The notes under the pieces: generated by a model
Seen by the model: only the letters and a program-made list of their open reading frames with translations
What the model was told of the DNA's origin: nothing
The model's database searches: none
DNA from: Anagrus nilaparvatae
Taxonomy: Eukaryota; Arthropoda; Insecta; Hymenoptera; Mymaridae
Direction: 5' to 3'
Length of the DNA stretch: 64,000 bases
Assembly (NCBI GenBank): GCA_022575985.1
Contig: JAKSXM010000007.1
Coordinates: forward strand, 50,002,501-50,066,500
Made by a program: the position numbers and the translations under genes
Shown: one piece after another, positions 11,678-24,115 of the stretch
Layout: the number at the start of each line of letters is the position of its first letter
Position numbering within the stretch: position 1 is the first letter of the stretch

Positions 11678-13796
11678 ATCCATATTTTAAACAAATGACA
11701 TGTTTTTTTTGTTATCATAAAACATAACGAAAACAAATGATAGTTCATACCCGTATCGAGATTCACTTTAGTTAAATATATGTAAGTAAATATATCTTTT
11801 TTTGCCAAATTTTAATCACATAATGTCAAAGTTATAGTTGAACCTTTAATACAATATATTGCAAGATCATTAGTCAACTTGTCATATTATCAATATTAAT
11901 AGCTTTTGTGTACTTGCATTTTAATAATTTTTTTTTTTTGCTGACATTGTTGGATGACTTTTTTTTTCTAATATTACACGATTGGATTAATAAAAAAGAC
12001 ACTAAAAAACAATATGATACGTCTATCATAATTAAATGTAAAAAAAAGCAGGCAAAGAATAAAAAAATAAAAAAAAATTTAAATGTTTTACATTATTCAT
12101 GAGTGAAACGAATATTCATGATATATTTTTTAAATGTCAAATTATTTATAAACTGTAATTAGATTATAGAGTAAAAAAATTAAAAAGTACTTTTGATGTA
12201 ATATCATAAAGAGATAAACTATTAATAATACGATTTGAAAGATCAATGAATTTTGGTATTGTTACATACTAATTAATATGTTTGACATGTAAACTTTATT
12301 CTCTTTGTAATTTATATTATTATTACATACAAATTAGTGTAGGGTATAAATTTTGTCATCTCTATATATATATATATATATATTCATTTAATTTATAATA
12401 TACATTTGATTAACTTCATTATTGAGTTAATGATAAATAAATACTTGTGATTGGCATGTTATTAGTTACATAAATTTCATTAATTTTATAATTCTATTTA
12501 AATGATATTATAAATTCTATTATGTAATAGAGGTATTTTTTTGGATTCATTCATTCTTGGGTACACCTGTTGATATTTATTATAATATGAGGGCCTAGTA
12601 TAGTCCCCTTTTACATTCTTTAAATACTTCTTTTTTTTTGGTTGTTGTATATTGAACTGGCCCACTTTTTTTCTCGAAAATATAATTCACGAATTTGTTT
12701 AAAAATTTTGTATTATGTGTTTCGTATACAATACGTTTGTTCATAAATTAAAGAGCATGTATTAAGTAAAATGTAGTGGTTTTAAAATATGCTTTTTTTA
12801 AGACTTCAGTGTCAAATATAAAATATTTATTTTTAAAAATTAATTTATCTTGTATAAATTTCTAATTAAAATTATATATATTTACTTGATTATATAAATC
12901 CAAAAAGTTACAAAAAAAATATAAAATAATAATTTTATTGTAAGGATAATTTTTTTTAATTAATATTTTAAACTCGGTATTTTGGTACTTTTTTGCCCCC
13001 CCTCTCCATTAAAAAGATTTTTTTTCATCAGGAAATTATTGCAAACGACTAAGGGTACTCGTACCAATACATAAACAATCACCAATACCTAAACGATCTT
13101 TCAGGATGAATAAATATTGAAGCTAAAGGATCATTGCATAATTTAAAAAAAAATTTAAACGGTCATCCTTAGAATTGAAAGTTTTTAGGTTTTTCAGGTA
13201 CTATTATTTTCTTATACAAGATTTTCCCTTTTAAAATTCGGTCGTTCGTGTACTAGTGCAAAAAACATATCGTGGATCAAGTCATGGAAATCACTTAATT
13301 CTACAAAATAAAATGCTAATTCAGACAAAATTTTTGTATTAATTTATTAGTAAGGTATCAAAGTAACCATTAAAAACAAAATTTTTACCATTAACAAGAT
13401 TATTTAAATCTCGATTTAATTAAATGTTCTCATTTAATAAACAAAAATCCATTGCCGTTCAATTAAAAATAATTTTTTTTTTAAATACGAATAATTTATT
13501 CGACATATTGATCTAACAATTTAAAAAAAAAAATTTTTTTTTTGCCTTTTTCCCACCCAAAACCTACTGCTTACTTCATTTTACGTGTTTTTTAGCACTT
13601 TTCGGAAAATATTTTAGTAACTTGGCTCGTAATTTGGTGAAGGGGGGGCGAAAAAAATTCGGTTTTTTATTGTAAAATAAAAAAAAACATCTGCTGACTG
13701 AAAATTTTTTTAAATAATTTAATGACCAGAGCCAGGCCTCTAAGAATCCTCAGGTTGAACCATAAGTCTAAATTTTAAATTCTAGGTGACACTTTA
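11678..13796. other. AT-rich non-coding stretch with a TA microsatellite
   Basis: It contains a (TA)n tract at about 12364-12383 and many A/T homopolymers. No supported gene. Confidence 0.55.
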
Positions 13797-13835
13797 TTTT
13801 CTCGAAAGAGAAATGTCACTTACATGCTATATAAG
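13797..13835 (+). promoter_or_regulatory. PSE/TATA-like promoter site P4
   Basis: CTCGAAAGAGAAATGTCACT begins at 13801 and TATATAAG begins at 13828, a 27-base offset. It is the closest relative of P11, sharing ttttCTCGAAAGAGAAATG and the following tTACAT-C. Sequence beyond the TATA box is not similar between the two. A start near 13858 and a T-run at about 13929 would give a transcript of roughly 75 nt. Confidence 0.6.
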
Positions 13836-14714
13836 CAAGTTTTGATGTAATAAAATTATGTTGTTCAATAAAATAAAGTGTAAAGTTAATTTAATATAAA
13901 TAAAGAATTGAGTCTTTGATACTAAATATTTTGTTATTTTTTTTTTTATAAATGTTATAAATTTCTATTGTAAAATTCTATCGATGCAAAAATTTCGTTG
14001 GTTCTCTGAAAAAAAAATTGAATTTTTTAAAATACCCTTCTCTATGCAGAATAATTTCCAGTTATTTACTTCATTAAAACCGTTGACTTTCGGAAAATCA
14101 AAGCATTTGAGGGTGTCTTGAATTACGAAGAAATAAAAGTTTAACCTGAAAAAATTATTAATTATAATCAAAAAATGTACATATTTAAATAACTTATAAA
14201 GAGTACGTTAGCCTTGATGTATCATCATTAGATGTTATCTTTGGCATTCTTAAAACCACATCTATATTTAACTTTATAAACATAGGAAAAGTTACAAATA
14301 AAGAATCATGGTCACAAAATTAAATCATATATTGTATGATCATTAAATTACTAACGATAAATAAAATTAAAGTTAGAATAAAACATTAACGTGTTAATAT
14401 CGGTAAAAATTTATATTTTTGAAGCTTTCCTTCGCTTTTCTTTAAATTGCCGTGCTTTCACATTGCTCTATTCAGGTCCATTGAATTTATTATTTGAATT
14501 AGAATTGGATGTATGCATATTTTTCTATTAACAAAAATGATTTAATTTTTAGTAAACGATTATTTTAATTTTAAAAGGAATAATAATTATATAACATATT
14601 TACACTTGGAGCTTTATTTCTAATACTAAATTTAAAAAAAATTTTTGTCATTATAAGTAGATTATGTTAAATTTAAAAGTTTCGAATTAAGTTAGGTGAT
14701 ATCAGTTCGGTCTC
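13836..14714. other. AT-rich non-coding stretch
   Basis: Nothing was recognised beyond the possible short transcript from P4. Confidence 0.5.
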
Positions 14715-14940
14715 CCTAGGGTAGAAAATAGGCTTTTTTTGCTCTAGATATGTAAAATATTATTTTCTAACCTGGAAGGTTCTCCTTTTTTGCTCTTTCT
14801 ATTTAAACCTAATTGTATTAAACCACGGGCTTAATATGGGATTTGACCATTGCATGCCATCTGCAACCCTTCGTAAGTATAACTGCATGCAAGGTTAAAC
14901 TCAATATTTCATATTTCGTCCCTTGTTTAAAAAATAGCTG
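14715..14940. repeat. Dispersed repeat family R2, copy 2
   Basis: Partner of 5755-5945; see that entry. It carries ccctagggtagaaaata at the left and ttgtttaaaaaatagct at the right. Confidence 0.4.
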
Positions 14941-16799
14941 TTTCTCTAACGCCCTTCCATTTTCTAAAAAATGTAGTATTTAAAAAATTAATTATTGTTT
15001 AACTAAACTCGCTGGCCTTAAATAGATCTACGGAAGCTTACTTAAATTATAAAATAAATTACAGTCTAAAAAAATAAATAAATGACATGCTCATATATGT
15101 ATTAATACACCCTGTCAAAGAAAATGACTAAAGTCAGTACATAAGATATAAAATTTTTTTAAACAAAATAATTAGTATTAATTTATAAAATATACACACT
15201 TTACCATAGCAGATATAATAAATTTATATATGTATGCATAATAATATCAAGAATTGCATGTTAAAATATTTTTTTTTTTTTAATAACGCCATGCCATTGC
15301 TACTGACTTGATTACATAATTACAAACCTTATTATATATAAACAAGCTTTTTTTTAATGGAATTTTAAGTATATATCTTTTTAGAGCTTATAAATAAATG
15401 ACACGTATATTTAATTTTTGACATTGATTAAAAAATATAAATTTGATATATATATTTTGTACGTGTAATCAAATCATCATTTTATTAAATAAGAAAATAA
15501 AAAAATCTTTAATTAAGAAAATTATAAGAAAATAACGTTTTTATTTAAACAACTAATTTATTTAATGATTACGAGACATGATTATTACCATAAAATAAAT
15601 ATTAATATGAATGAGTAATAGACAAGAAGCATCCGGAAGTTACCTTTAAAGTACAATTATCTTGTATATAAAATAAGCCACCGTGTTTTTTCGCACTAAA
15701 TAATATAAAAATTGCTCATATACTTAATAATTGTATAGGCAGATGCACTTACAGTCATAATTGAAACCCTTTTTGCATTGAAAAAAATTTTCTTGAGAAA
15801 GTTCATACATTACTAAAGAATTGGATGAATCATCCCAATGGTGGTGTGCAATGTATAGACAGGTTGTTACGGGTATTAAATTTTTCTAGTACGTTATAGG
15901 AAGTCACCCTGCTCTTCATATATACACTCATTACACCTTCTCTGTTAGTCATCACAGACGAGACTTTTGTAGGTTGTTCACCTTTTCATCTATATTTATA
16001 TATATTTTTAATCTTAAGAGTTGATCGTTTTACATATTTTTTTTATATATAACTACTTAAAGAGTGAATCATTTAAATAATATGTCGGTTAAAAAAAGCA
16101 TTTTTATTAAATTCTTCTTGGCGAATCTAAAATTTAATGTTTGTATATACCTTATTATGACAAATAAATCAACAATTCTTACTTTTTCAATTTATAACTT
16201 TTGTCATGCATAATAATATTTAATATACAATTCTATGATTCAGAACTCATATTTATAAATTTTTTAACAAATATTTTAAAGTCTCTTTAACACAAATTCA
16301 TTGTCTATTAATAAGCTTTCATAATTTTCAATTTATAATACGAATTACCAGTGAAAGCACTTTGAATGTACCTACACAAACGTATAGTATATCAATGGTG
16401 AACGCAGACTTTGACTACTGATCAAAAGGGAGGTTACACAATCAAATAAATATTAATCTTATATATATAGGTGTATGTATTATTAATTTCTAATGTTTAG
16501 TTTATATATATATATATTTTTTTCATCTGTCAAATTAATTTATAAATTAAAATCTGTCTATTTACCAATACATGCAGTGGTTATTACTTAATAGATATAT
16601 GTCATTCAACAAAAGTCAATTTTCTGTAACGTCTTTATAGTATTTATCATGTAATGGATAATTTACTTGCCTCACTTAATTAACATGACATATTTTTTTT
16701 GAAATTTGTTAATTTTTAGTTATCAATTTTTGAGAATGTGGGTAAGTAATTAAAATGTTGACTGTTTGAAGTTCAATGATTTCGCAAAGTTGTATGGGG
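14941..16799. other. AT-rich non-coding stretch
   Basis: No coding, RNA or mobile-element signature could be supported. Confidence 0.5.
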
Positions 16800-16920
16800 A
16801 GGGACCGTTTATTACGGCATGGTAGGTTCATGGAAAAGATATGTTTACACAACGTTGCAAGGGGTTGCACTTATCCGAAAATTCCCAAAATTAGCGTTGC
16901 GTAATTACTGAATGGTCCCT
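16800..16920. mobile_element. Small MITE with AGGGACC ends
   Basis: The 121-bp segment starts agggaccgtttattacg and ends cgtaattactgaatggtccct, an imperfect inverted repeat. It is distinctly less AT-rich than its surroundings. No target duplication is evident. Confidence 0.5.
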
Positions 16921-17025
16921 TATTGTATTTTTTGAACATTAGTCTAGCTTTTGGTTTAGTACATGGTTTTGGTTTAATACTTATAGTCCAGAAGTCTTGT
17001 ACAAGGCTAAGCATAACATGTAGTA

Positions 17026-17434
17026 TACTGTAAAAAGTAAATTTCTTAGATTTACAAAAAAAATAGAATTTTTTCGAAAAATTAGTGAATTTTCAAAAAA
17101 TTTTGTAAATATTCGATAAAAATCGCAAATTTACTAAATTTAGTATATTATCGAAAAATTCGAGAATTTTCGATTTTTTTTTGTGATTTTACGAAAAAAG
17201 TTGTAAATTCACAACTATTTTTCGGAAATTTACAACTATTTTTTGAAACTTTTCGAAAAAAAATTGTAAATTATCAATTTTTCTTGCGAATTCACAAAAC
17301 AAAAATCGAGAATACTCGAATTTTTTGTTAATATACTAAATTTAGTAAATATACGATTTTTTTCGAATATTTACAAATTTTTTCGAAAATTTTCTAATTT
17401 TTTTGTTAATATAAGTAAGTTACTTTTTACAGTG
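17026..17434. mobile_element. TA-flanked foldback MITE family M1, copy A
   Basis: The ends are tactgtaaaaagtaa and ttactttttacagtg, flanked by TA on both sides (17024-17025, 17435-17436). This is typical of Tc1/mariner-type MITEs. The interior is an almost self-complementary series of 'aaatttacgaaaaattcg' words, so the strand can fold over its whole length. Copies B (19112) and C (31548) belong to the same family. Confidence 0.75.
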
Positions 17435-17453
17435 TAGGTAAGTTTTTAGATAC

Positions 17454-17780
17454 GCTGATTTCAAATATTTAGGACCTGATCCCGAGAAAACAGATCTAAT
17501 ACCAAAAAACTATATTTTTCAGCCAATGTTGAAGGTTATTTTGACATATTTAATAAGAAATATTTCTATAATTGTCCTTAAAATTAAAAGGACCTTATAC
17601 ATATAATTATAACTTAAGTAATATTTTTTCGAGGTCGTTAAATAAGAATATTGAGGTTCCAGCCTAAAAAAAAATTAACCATAATTTGAAATTTTTCACA
17701 TGAAACAAGTCAAAATAACCTTCAATATTGATCGAAAAATATAGTTTTTCGATATTAGGACCTAAAAATTTGAAATCAGC
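17454..17780. mobile_element. Foldback MITE with GCTGATTTCAAA ends
   Basis: The left arm gctgatttcaaatatttagg and the right arm cctaaaaatttgaaatcagc are inverted. Inner blocks 'gaaggttattttgac' and 'gtcaaaataaccttc' are also inverted. It lies about 20 bp from copy A of family M1, so this is a site of clustered insertion. Confidence 0.7.
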
Positions 17781-19111
17781 TGCACCAGTTTTAGATAGGT
17801 TAATAACAATTCTAGAAGAAGAGTCAGCATTGACACCAGAGTAAATTTTATTTTTTTACTGTTTATTGTAACAAACTCTTTTTTTGATATTTTTTTATTA
17901 TGAGTGGCCTTGCACAAGACTTAGAAAAAAACGCATGCATCTGATATTTACGGCTTCTAGACTATTAAAAAAATTAATGAAAAATTGCCGATAATAATTA
18001 TTACAGGATAAATATTTGTATGTCATTTTTACTCCAGCAAAAACAAAAAAAAATATGAAAATTTTTAATCAGCATAAAATGATCGTAAATTCTAAAAATT
18101 TTATCAATAAATTTTTAATTCTGATATGCAATTTTGTATTGTATAAAATAAGCATTATCTTATTTTGTTAAAATATTTTTATACAAATTGAGACATCTCA
18201 TGTTTTAATTATTTAGAGTATATATTTATATTAAAAAGATAAGAAAGTTCAAATTAAGTTCTTCTATGTATAAAACGATAACAAACAACTAACTTAACTT
18301 TATTTTTTTTCTTTTTTATATGTACGACTTTTTGTTTGTCGCTTTTACCTCGTAAATACGGATAATTAACTATACTTTTTTTTTCTTCTTCTTCTCTTTT
18401 TCTTTCTGAAATTACTATAACACAAAAGTTACTTTAGTTTCTTTAGCTTATCTTCACACGAAAGAAGTCAAATAAAGCACACTAAAAAACCGTTTGCATA
18501 AATAAGACGTTTATTTTAAGGGAACTTTTACTTATGTAAGAAACAGAAGAAGAAGCAGAAGTAATAATATTTGTGGTTTTTGTACATGTCTCAAAAAAAA
18601 AAATAAAGAACCAAAAATAAAACAATTGAGATTTCTAACTATTAATTTAGATACATTTATATTACGTAAAAAATAATATCAAATTTAAAAAATAGAAAGT
18701 AATCAAATTTTTATTTTTTTTAATTTATACATTTTTTTTATACACCAATTTAATCCAATATTTATATCTCGAATGCAAAAAAAGAAATATTATAACGGTA
18801 TTAGATAAAAATCTTTCAAAACATTACGTATTTTATGAAAATTAACTAAAATGATGAGAGAGAATCCAGTTTTTTATATTTAATTCTTTTGTTCTTTTTT
18901 TTTTTAAGGATATCAATTCAAAAAATACGATTCAAAAATAAGAAATATTATTTTTTTCTTATATTTGATAGATCAACGTTGTAGATCATCTTAGTATAAT
19001 AGGATTTTATTTCTCTTATTTATTGCTGATTTTTGCGTAATACTTGTTTTGGCTATTTTTTTTTTCTGCTGTTATTGTAACAAATTCACTTTTAAATTAT
19101 TTGCTTATTTG
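17781..19111. other. AT-rich non-coding stretch
   Basis: No supported gene or element. Confidence 0.5.
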
Positions 19112-19460
19112 CACTGTTAAAAGTAACTTTCTTAGATTCACAAAAAAAATAGAATTTTTTCGAAAAATTAGTAAATTTTCGAAAATAATCCTAAATTTAG
19201 GAAATTTAGTATATTAACAACAAATTCGAGAATTCCCTATTTTTTCTTGTGAATTTACGAAAAAGTTTGTAAATTAGTAAATATTTTTTGTAAATTTTCG
19301 AAAAAAAATTGTAAATTATCAATTTTTCTCGTGAATTTATAAAAAAAAATCGGAAATACTCAAATTTTTAGTTAATATACAAAATTTAGTAAATTTACGA
19401 TTTTTTTCGAAAAATTATTCTATTTTTTTTTTTTGTGAATCTAAAAGAGTTACTTTTAAC
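19112..19460. mobile_element. TA-type foldback MITE family M1, copy B
   Basis: It starts cactgttaaaagtaac and ends gttacttttaac, with the same self-complementary interior as copy A. The terminal bases have decayed and the TA duplication is no longer clear, so it is older than A and C. It lies about 300 bp downstream of the 3' end of the acetyltransferase gene. Confidence 0.65.
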
Positions 19461-19760
19461 TTTCGTGAGGGTACAACAATTTAACACATTTAAATATTCT
19501 GTTTGTTCAAAAGGAAAGATTTTCTAACAATTCCTAATTTATCTATGAAAATACTTTATCGACTCTTTCTCTTTTGTAGTGATTAATAATTTTTTGTTAG
19601 TATTTGTATATTTTGTTATTATTTAACAAACAAGAAACTTATTGATAGAATCAAAAAATTTTTCATTTTATTTAAGAAAATATTTATTTATACAATGCAT
19701 TTATTTATACATTAATTTATTTTGAACAACTCTTTTAATTTTCAAATAATTAATAAATAA
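19461..19760. other. 3' flank of the minus-strand acetyltransferase gene
   Basis: On the minus strand a canonical AATAAA polyadenylation signal lies at about 19720-19715, roughly 40 bp past the stop codon. No other feature. Confidence 0.4.
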
Positions 19761-21317
19761 TTATAATCTTTTTGCCATTATTTTAATACACTGAGACTGT
19801 AGATCAGGATATACTAGTTCACCATTTTCATCAATAATAGATTTAAAATCTTTGGATAAGATATCTTCAAATCCAGCTTTTTTTGCTTCATTTTGTGATG
19901 CTGCAGAAGTAAAACTTGTACTTGTCGCTTTAAAACCGTATTTGGCTCCTATTTTTTCTCTAAAAATATAAAATTCAATAATAATAATGAAAAATTTTAT
20001 TTATAATTATAAGAAAAGATAATGATCTGATCTACTAACGTAGTTGACTATCTTTTTTATATATGCATTTCCCATCTTATTAGAATCTATTGTAATACCA
20101 AAGAATTACTCAATGAACAATGTATACAAGGCTTTTCAGGCTGGTCACGTGACAATGCTTTAAGTATGGGATTCTCATGGATAGTCTCCATCAAATAGAT
20201 GTTATTTTTTTCCTATCGGTGACCTGCCCGAAAAACTTGATTGATTTATATATTGAAAAGGCGATGCATTCTGCTTACCTTATTTAAATCAGAGCTAGAC
20301 AAATAGTATAATTTTAGATCGCAGTTTCAGTATTTATGATGAAAAACTAACGGCAAGGCCAAATTTCTAAGGAAAAACTAAATATCCTCTTTTCTGATAA
20401 TTTTTGAACGTATTTGTAAGTGAAATAAGAAGAATTTACAGCTGAGAAAATCAAAAACGCATTTTATTTCAAAATTTACCCTGGGCTTAGTTATCAACAT
20501 CAAAAGCTTTTTACAGGGAAAATAACCAATTTAAGAAGTTGATTGACAGAAAAACATTTTTAGTTCGATCCACGGACCCAACCTGAAAGCTTTTGCTGAA
20601 CTGACACAGATAGATTTAATTCAAAATTTATTTACCTGGCACACAGCATATAATAACCTAATTTATTTCCTCTGTATTCTGGATAAACACTCAAACTGAT
20701 AGATGAAAGATAATTTTTAATTCCATAAATTTTACATACATTTGCCGTATTCGATAAATCTTCTAATATGAAAAAATTTTTTTTTGATTTTTTTGATTTA
20801 AATTGACTGAAAATTTTTTTCTAAAAAAAATAAACATATAGTTTATAAAATTTTAAAATAATAATATAATTTTTTTTTATTGCAATTGGTATTTTTTTGC
20901 TTACCGTTTCTTCATTAAATGAATCGTTCACAAGATATAAAAGATTTGTACCAACTAAGTTTGTTATTTTTCCATTCGAATCAAGTTTATAAGCACCTAT
21001 AGCTAATTCTTGTTTTAAACAAATTTTATAAAAATCTTGATAATCACTAACGCCATCAGGATCATCAGCTATTTCTGGTATTATATAAACAATTATTAAA
21101 TACAATAATTGCATATACCTTAAAAGAAAAACTTACTAATGGAATGACACATTGGTTCGTCAATTAAAAAACTCTTTGTTAAAATATCAAGAATTTCTTG
21201 ATATCTGTATTCATCATTGGGTACTTCTTGTATCGAGACTTTAATTTTATTATTTAATTTATCAACACATTCGATGACATCCCAAACATTTAATGGACCT
21301 GCTGGACGCTTCCACAT
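19761..21317 (-). CDS. GNAT-family N-acyltransferase, arylalkylamine N-acetyltransferase-like (4 exons)
   Basis: On the minus strand four exons join in frame: 21317-21137, 21074-20905, 20820-20636 and 19959-19761. All introns are GT-AG (62, 84 and 676 bp), and the product is 244 residues, the usual size for this family. The start is the ATG at 21317 (MWKRPAGPLNVWDVIE). Residues about 53-58 read DEPMCHS, the conserved entry of insect arylalkylamine/dopamine N-acetyltransferase-like proteins. The acetyl-CoA-binding motif A is SLSVYPEYRGNKLGYYML at about 160-177, with the V-x-P-x-x-R-G-x-x-x-G core intact. The C terminus (ASQNEAKKAGFE) fits the late helix and strand of the fold. Known relatives transfer acetyl groups from acetyl-CoA to arylalkylamines, with roles in amine inactivation and cuticle sclerotisation; many paralogs have unknown substrates. 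No signal peptide, so probably cytosolic. An insert of lysines (KSKKSKK) precedes motif A. Substrate undetermined. Confidence 0.9.
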
Positions 21318-21547
21318 AATTTAATTTTTTTTTTCAAGTACAAATGTTTATATAAAATTAAACTTAAAAAAAAAAATTAAATTGTATAAATTTTCAGTAT
21401 ATTTCTTTTTCCTATTTTTTATTATCTTATCTTACTACTCTACTGTATGTGTATTTTATCATCAGGGTCGAACCAATGAACAAAATTACATAAAACTGGT
21501 TTCAAAAAAATTTATAACCGGTTTGTGTAACTACACAACCAACGAGC
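21318..21547. promoter_or_regulatory. Probable promoter side of the acetyltransferase gene
   Basis: On the minus strand a TATATAAA-like box lies at about 21354-21347, only some 35 bp upstream of the ATG, which would leave a very short 5' UTR. This is inference; an upstream non-coding exon is also possible. Confidence 0.3.
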
Positions 21548-21778
21548 ATGGAACATGTTCATTTATAACATTGATAATAAAGTATTTATTGTGTTCATAA
21601 TATAAATATTTATATGCAAATATTTATATTTAGATTTTTATTATAGAAATCATGCTGCTTAGACATCAAAATGAACTAAATTAATTAAATTTTCAAATTA
21701 TTATAGTTTTTTAAATAATATGAATATGAATTTATTTTTTATTAATTTTTATAATGAATTCTTAAAAATTCTGCAACA

Positions 21779-22240
21779 ATGGTCCCTAGGTACTTCTGCA
21801 CCAATACTCCATAGGTACTTCTGCACCAAAGGTCTTTAGGGACTTCTGCACCAATGCTCCCTAGGTACTTCTGCACCAAAACTTCCTAGGTACTTCTGCA
21901 CCAAAGGTCTTTAGCGACTTCTGCACCATAGGTCCCTAGGTACTTCTGCACCAATGCTCCCTAGGTACTTCTGCACCAAAGGTCTTTAGGGACTTCTGCA
22001 CCAAAGGTTCCTAGGTACTTCTGCACCAAAGGTCTTTAGGGACTTCTGCACCAATAGTCCCTAGGTACTTCTGCACCAATGCTCCCTAGGTACTTCTGCA
22101 CCAAAGGTTCCTAGGTACTTCTGCACCAAAGGTCTTTAGGGACTTCTGCACCAATAGTCCCTAGGTACTTCTGCACCAAAGGTCCCTAGGTACTTCTGCA
22201 CCATAGGTCCCTAGGTACTTCTGCACCAAAAGTCCCTGAA
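21779..22240 (+). repeat. 25-bp minisatellite, about 18 units
   Basis: Tandem units follow the pattern ggtccctaggtacttctgcacc plus a three-base spacer such as aaa. CTTCTGCACC recurs 18 times at 25-bp spacing. Variant units alternate (ggtctttagggacttctgcacc, aatgctcc...), giving a higher-order pattern that suggests multi-unit duplication. GC content is well above the flanks. Confidence 0.95.
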
Positions 22241-22256
22241 TCGAAAATATTCTAAG

Positions 22257-22510
22257 TCCATTTGACCCCCCCCCCCTAAAAACGTCAATTTTTGACCCCC
22301 CCCCCCTAAAAGCGTCAATTTTTGACCCCCCCCCCCTAAAAACGTCAATTTTTGACCCCCCCCCCCCCTAAAAGCGTCAATTTTTGACCCCCCCCCCCTA
22401 AAAGCGTCAATTTTTGACCCCCCCCCCTAAAAACGTCAATTTTTGACCCCCCCCCCTAAAAGCGTCAATTTTTGACCCCCTCCCTAAAAGCGTCACTTTT
22501 TCACCCCCCC
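22257..22510 (+). repeat. About 30-bp poly-C minisatellite, about 8 units
   Basis: Each unit has tttttgac, then a C-run of variable length (about 5-15), then ctaaaa[a/g]cgtcaa. Units alternate 'aacgtcaa' and 'agcgtcaa'. The C-runs account for most length variation. It follows the 25-bp minisatellite after about 15 bp. Assembly collapse or expansion is likely here. Confidence 0.92.
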
Positions 22511-22560
22511 CCTGCCGAGCCGGACTTTTTCAAATACCCCATCCAATGAACATGTTCCAT

Positions 22561-23340
22561 GTTAATAAAGAATAAAAGTTTGCGCGTAACATAGGCTATA
22601 GTTTTACGACTCAGTTATCGTACTTTTGGCGATATTTAATTTTTACTCTACTTGGAATAAATAAAAGTTTTTGAAAATTTGGTTCAAAAGTGAAATATCT
22701 TATAAAAAAGTTAAAATTTTACTGTCACGATTGGTATTACATGATTCGTCACTAATTTAATACGTACTCAGTTAACTTTTTATTAAAAACGGACGCTTCT
22801 TTAAAATTTTGTAAAATTTTTTTGAAGTCAGTTGACAAAATTTTTGATTTTTCAAAAAAAATTTTTCGGCTATTTGATGTAAAAATAAGAAACCTAAAGA
22901 AAAATTCAAAAATATTACTGGATATTTTAGTATACAGAAAAAAAAACATGTGCAAAAACATAATGTTGTATCATAAATTAATTTTTTTACAAATTAGTTT
23001 ATCTAGATTATCATGAACGAAACTCTAGATTTTGCATATAAAGTAGTGAAAAGATTGCTTATCTAAAAATGAATGTATTATTATCAATTTATATTGTTTA
23101 CACTACAAACTATTAAGACTATTTTAAGGCCCCTCTGAAAATTATTTTATAATTTTTTATTATTAGGCCTGAAATTCTCCAGTTTAAAAAATACCAAAAA
23201 AATTGCGTCTCCAGTTATTAAAATGAAGTTTAAATTATGAAATAAATAGTCGAATGACATGATTCATAAAAGATCTTGAAGTCTGACAAGTACTAAAATA
23301 GTTCACAAAATACTAATACTAAAATTGCTAGATTTTGTTC
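22561..23340. other. AT-rich non-coding stretch
   Basis: Nothing recognised between the minisatellites and the foldback element. Confidence 0.5.
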
Positions 23341-23342
23341 TA

Positions 23343-24113
23343 CTCCAAAGAAAATACGGGTTTGGGTGGACTTACGGTTGCGAATACGAGATTTGCTCTA
23401 GTATAGGTTTTTTGGGTCGCTGAACACGAAAATCGGGGTCATTTGGCTAAGAAAATGGGGCTTCACCCTTAAATTTGCAAAAACTACCCCCACAAGGGGG
23501 TACTTTTTATGTATTCGTCTTTTGACGGTAGTTTTAGCTAATATAAGGGTGAAATATTAATTTTTCATTAAAGAATCCATGAAATTCGTTTTCAGCGAAC
23601 CAAAAAACCCTTGTGGACCTAATCTTGGCGCAAAAAGTGCAGAAACAGCAAAAACACCCCTTTTGGGGGTAGTTTTCGGTAATTTAGGGGTGTTATATTA
23701 ATTATTCATTAAAAAATCCATGAAAATCGTTTTCAACGACCCAAAAAAACCCTAGTGAACCAAATCTGGCTGCAAAAAGTGCGAAAATAGCGAAAACACC
23801 CCTTTTGGGGGGTAGTTTTAGCTAATTTAAGGGTGAAATATTAATGTTACCTTTAAAAATCATCGAAATTCTTAATTAGCTACCCAAAAAACCCTTAGAA
23901 ACCAATTCTTGGATATGTCCATCGACTTAGAACGCGAATACATAAAAAATACCCCCTATTGGGGGTAGTTTTTGCAAATCTAAGGGTGAAGCCCCATTTT
24001 CTTAGCCAAATGACCCCGATTTTCGTGTTCAGCGACTCAAAAAACCTATACTAGAGCAAATCTCGTATTCGCAACCGTAAGTCCACCCCCCCCCCCCCGT
24101 ATTTTCCCTGGAG
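23343..24113. mobile_element. Long foldback element with ~180-bp inverted ends
   Basis: The left arm (ctccaaagaaaatacggg, then ggacttacggttgcgaatac) is repeated inverted at the right (gtattcgcaaccgtaagtcc ... cgtattttccctggag). TA flanks at 23341-23342 and 24114-24115 fit a TA target duplication. The interior holds several degenerate copies of a block around 'gggggtagttttagctaatttaagggtgaaatattaat', arranged in both orientations. No transposase frame. This is far more G+C-rich than its surroundings. Confidence 0.78.
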
Positions 24114-24115
24114 TA

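Noticed and set aside
16114..16151. CTTG at 16117 with TATATACC in the 27-base register
   Set aside because: The 20 bases after CTTG do not resemble the PSE-like consensus; a TATA word in this AT-rich DNA is expected by chance.
21779..22510. Possible CRISPR-like array because of regular repeats
   Set aside because: Repeats are contiguous tandem units without unique spacers, in eukaryotic DNA; these are minisatellites.
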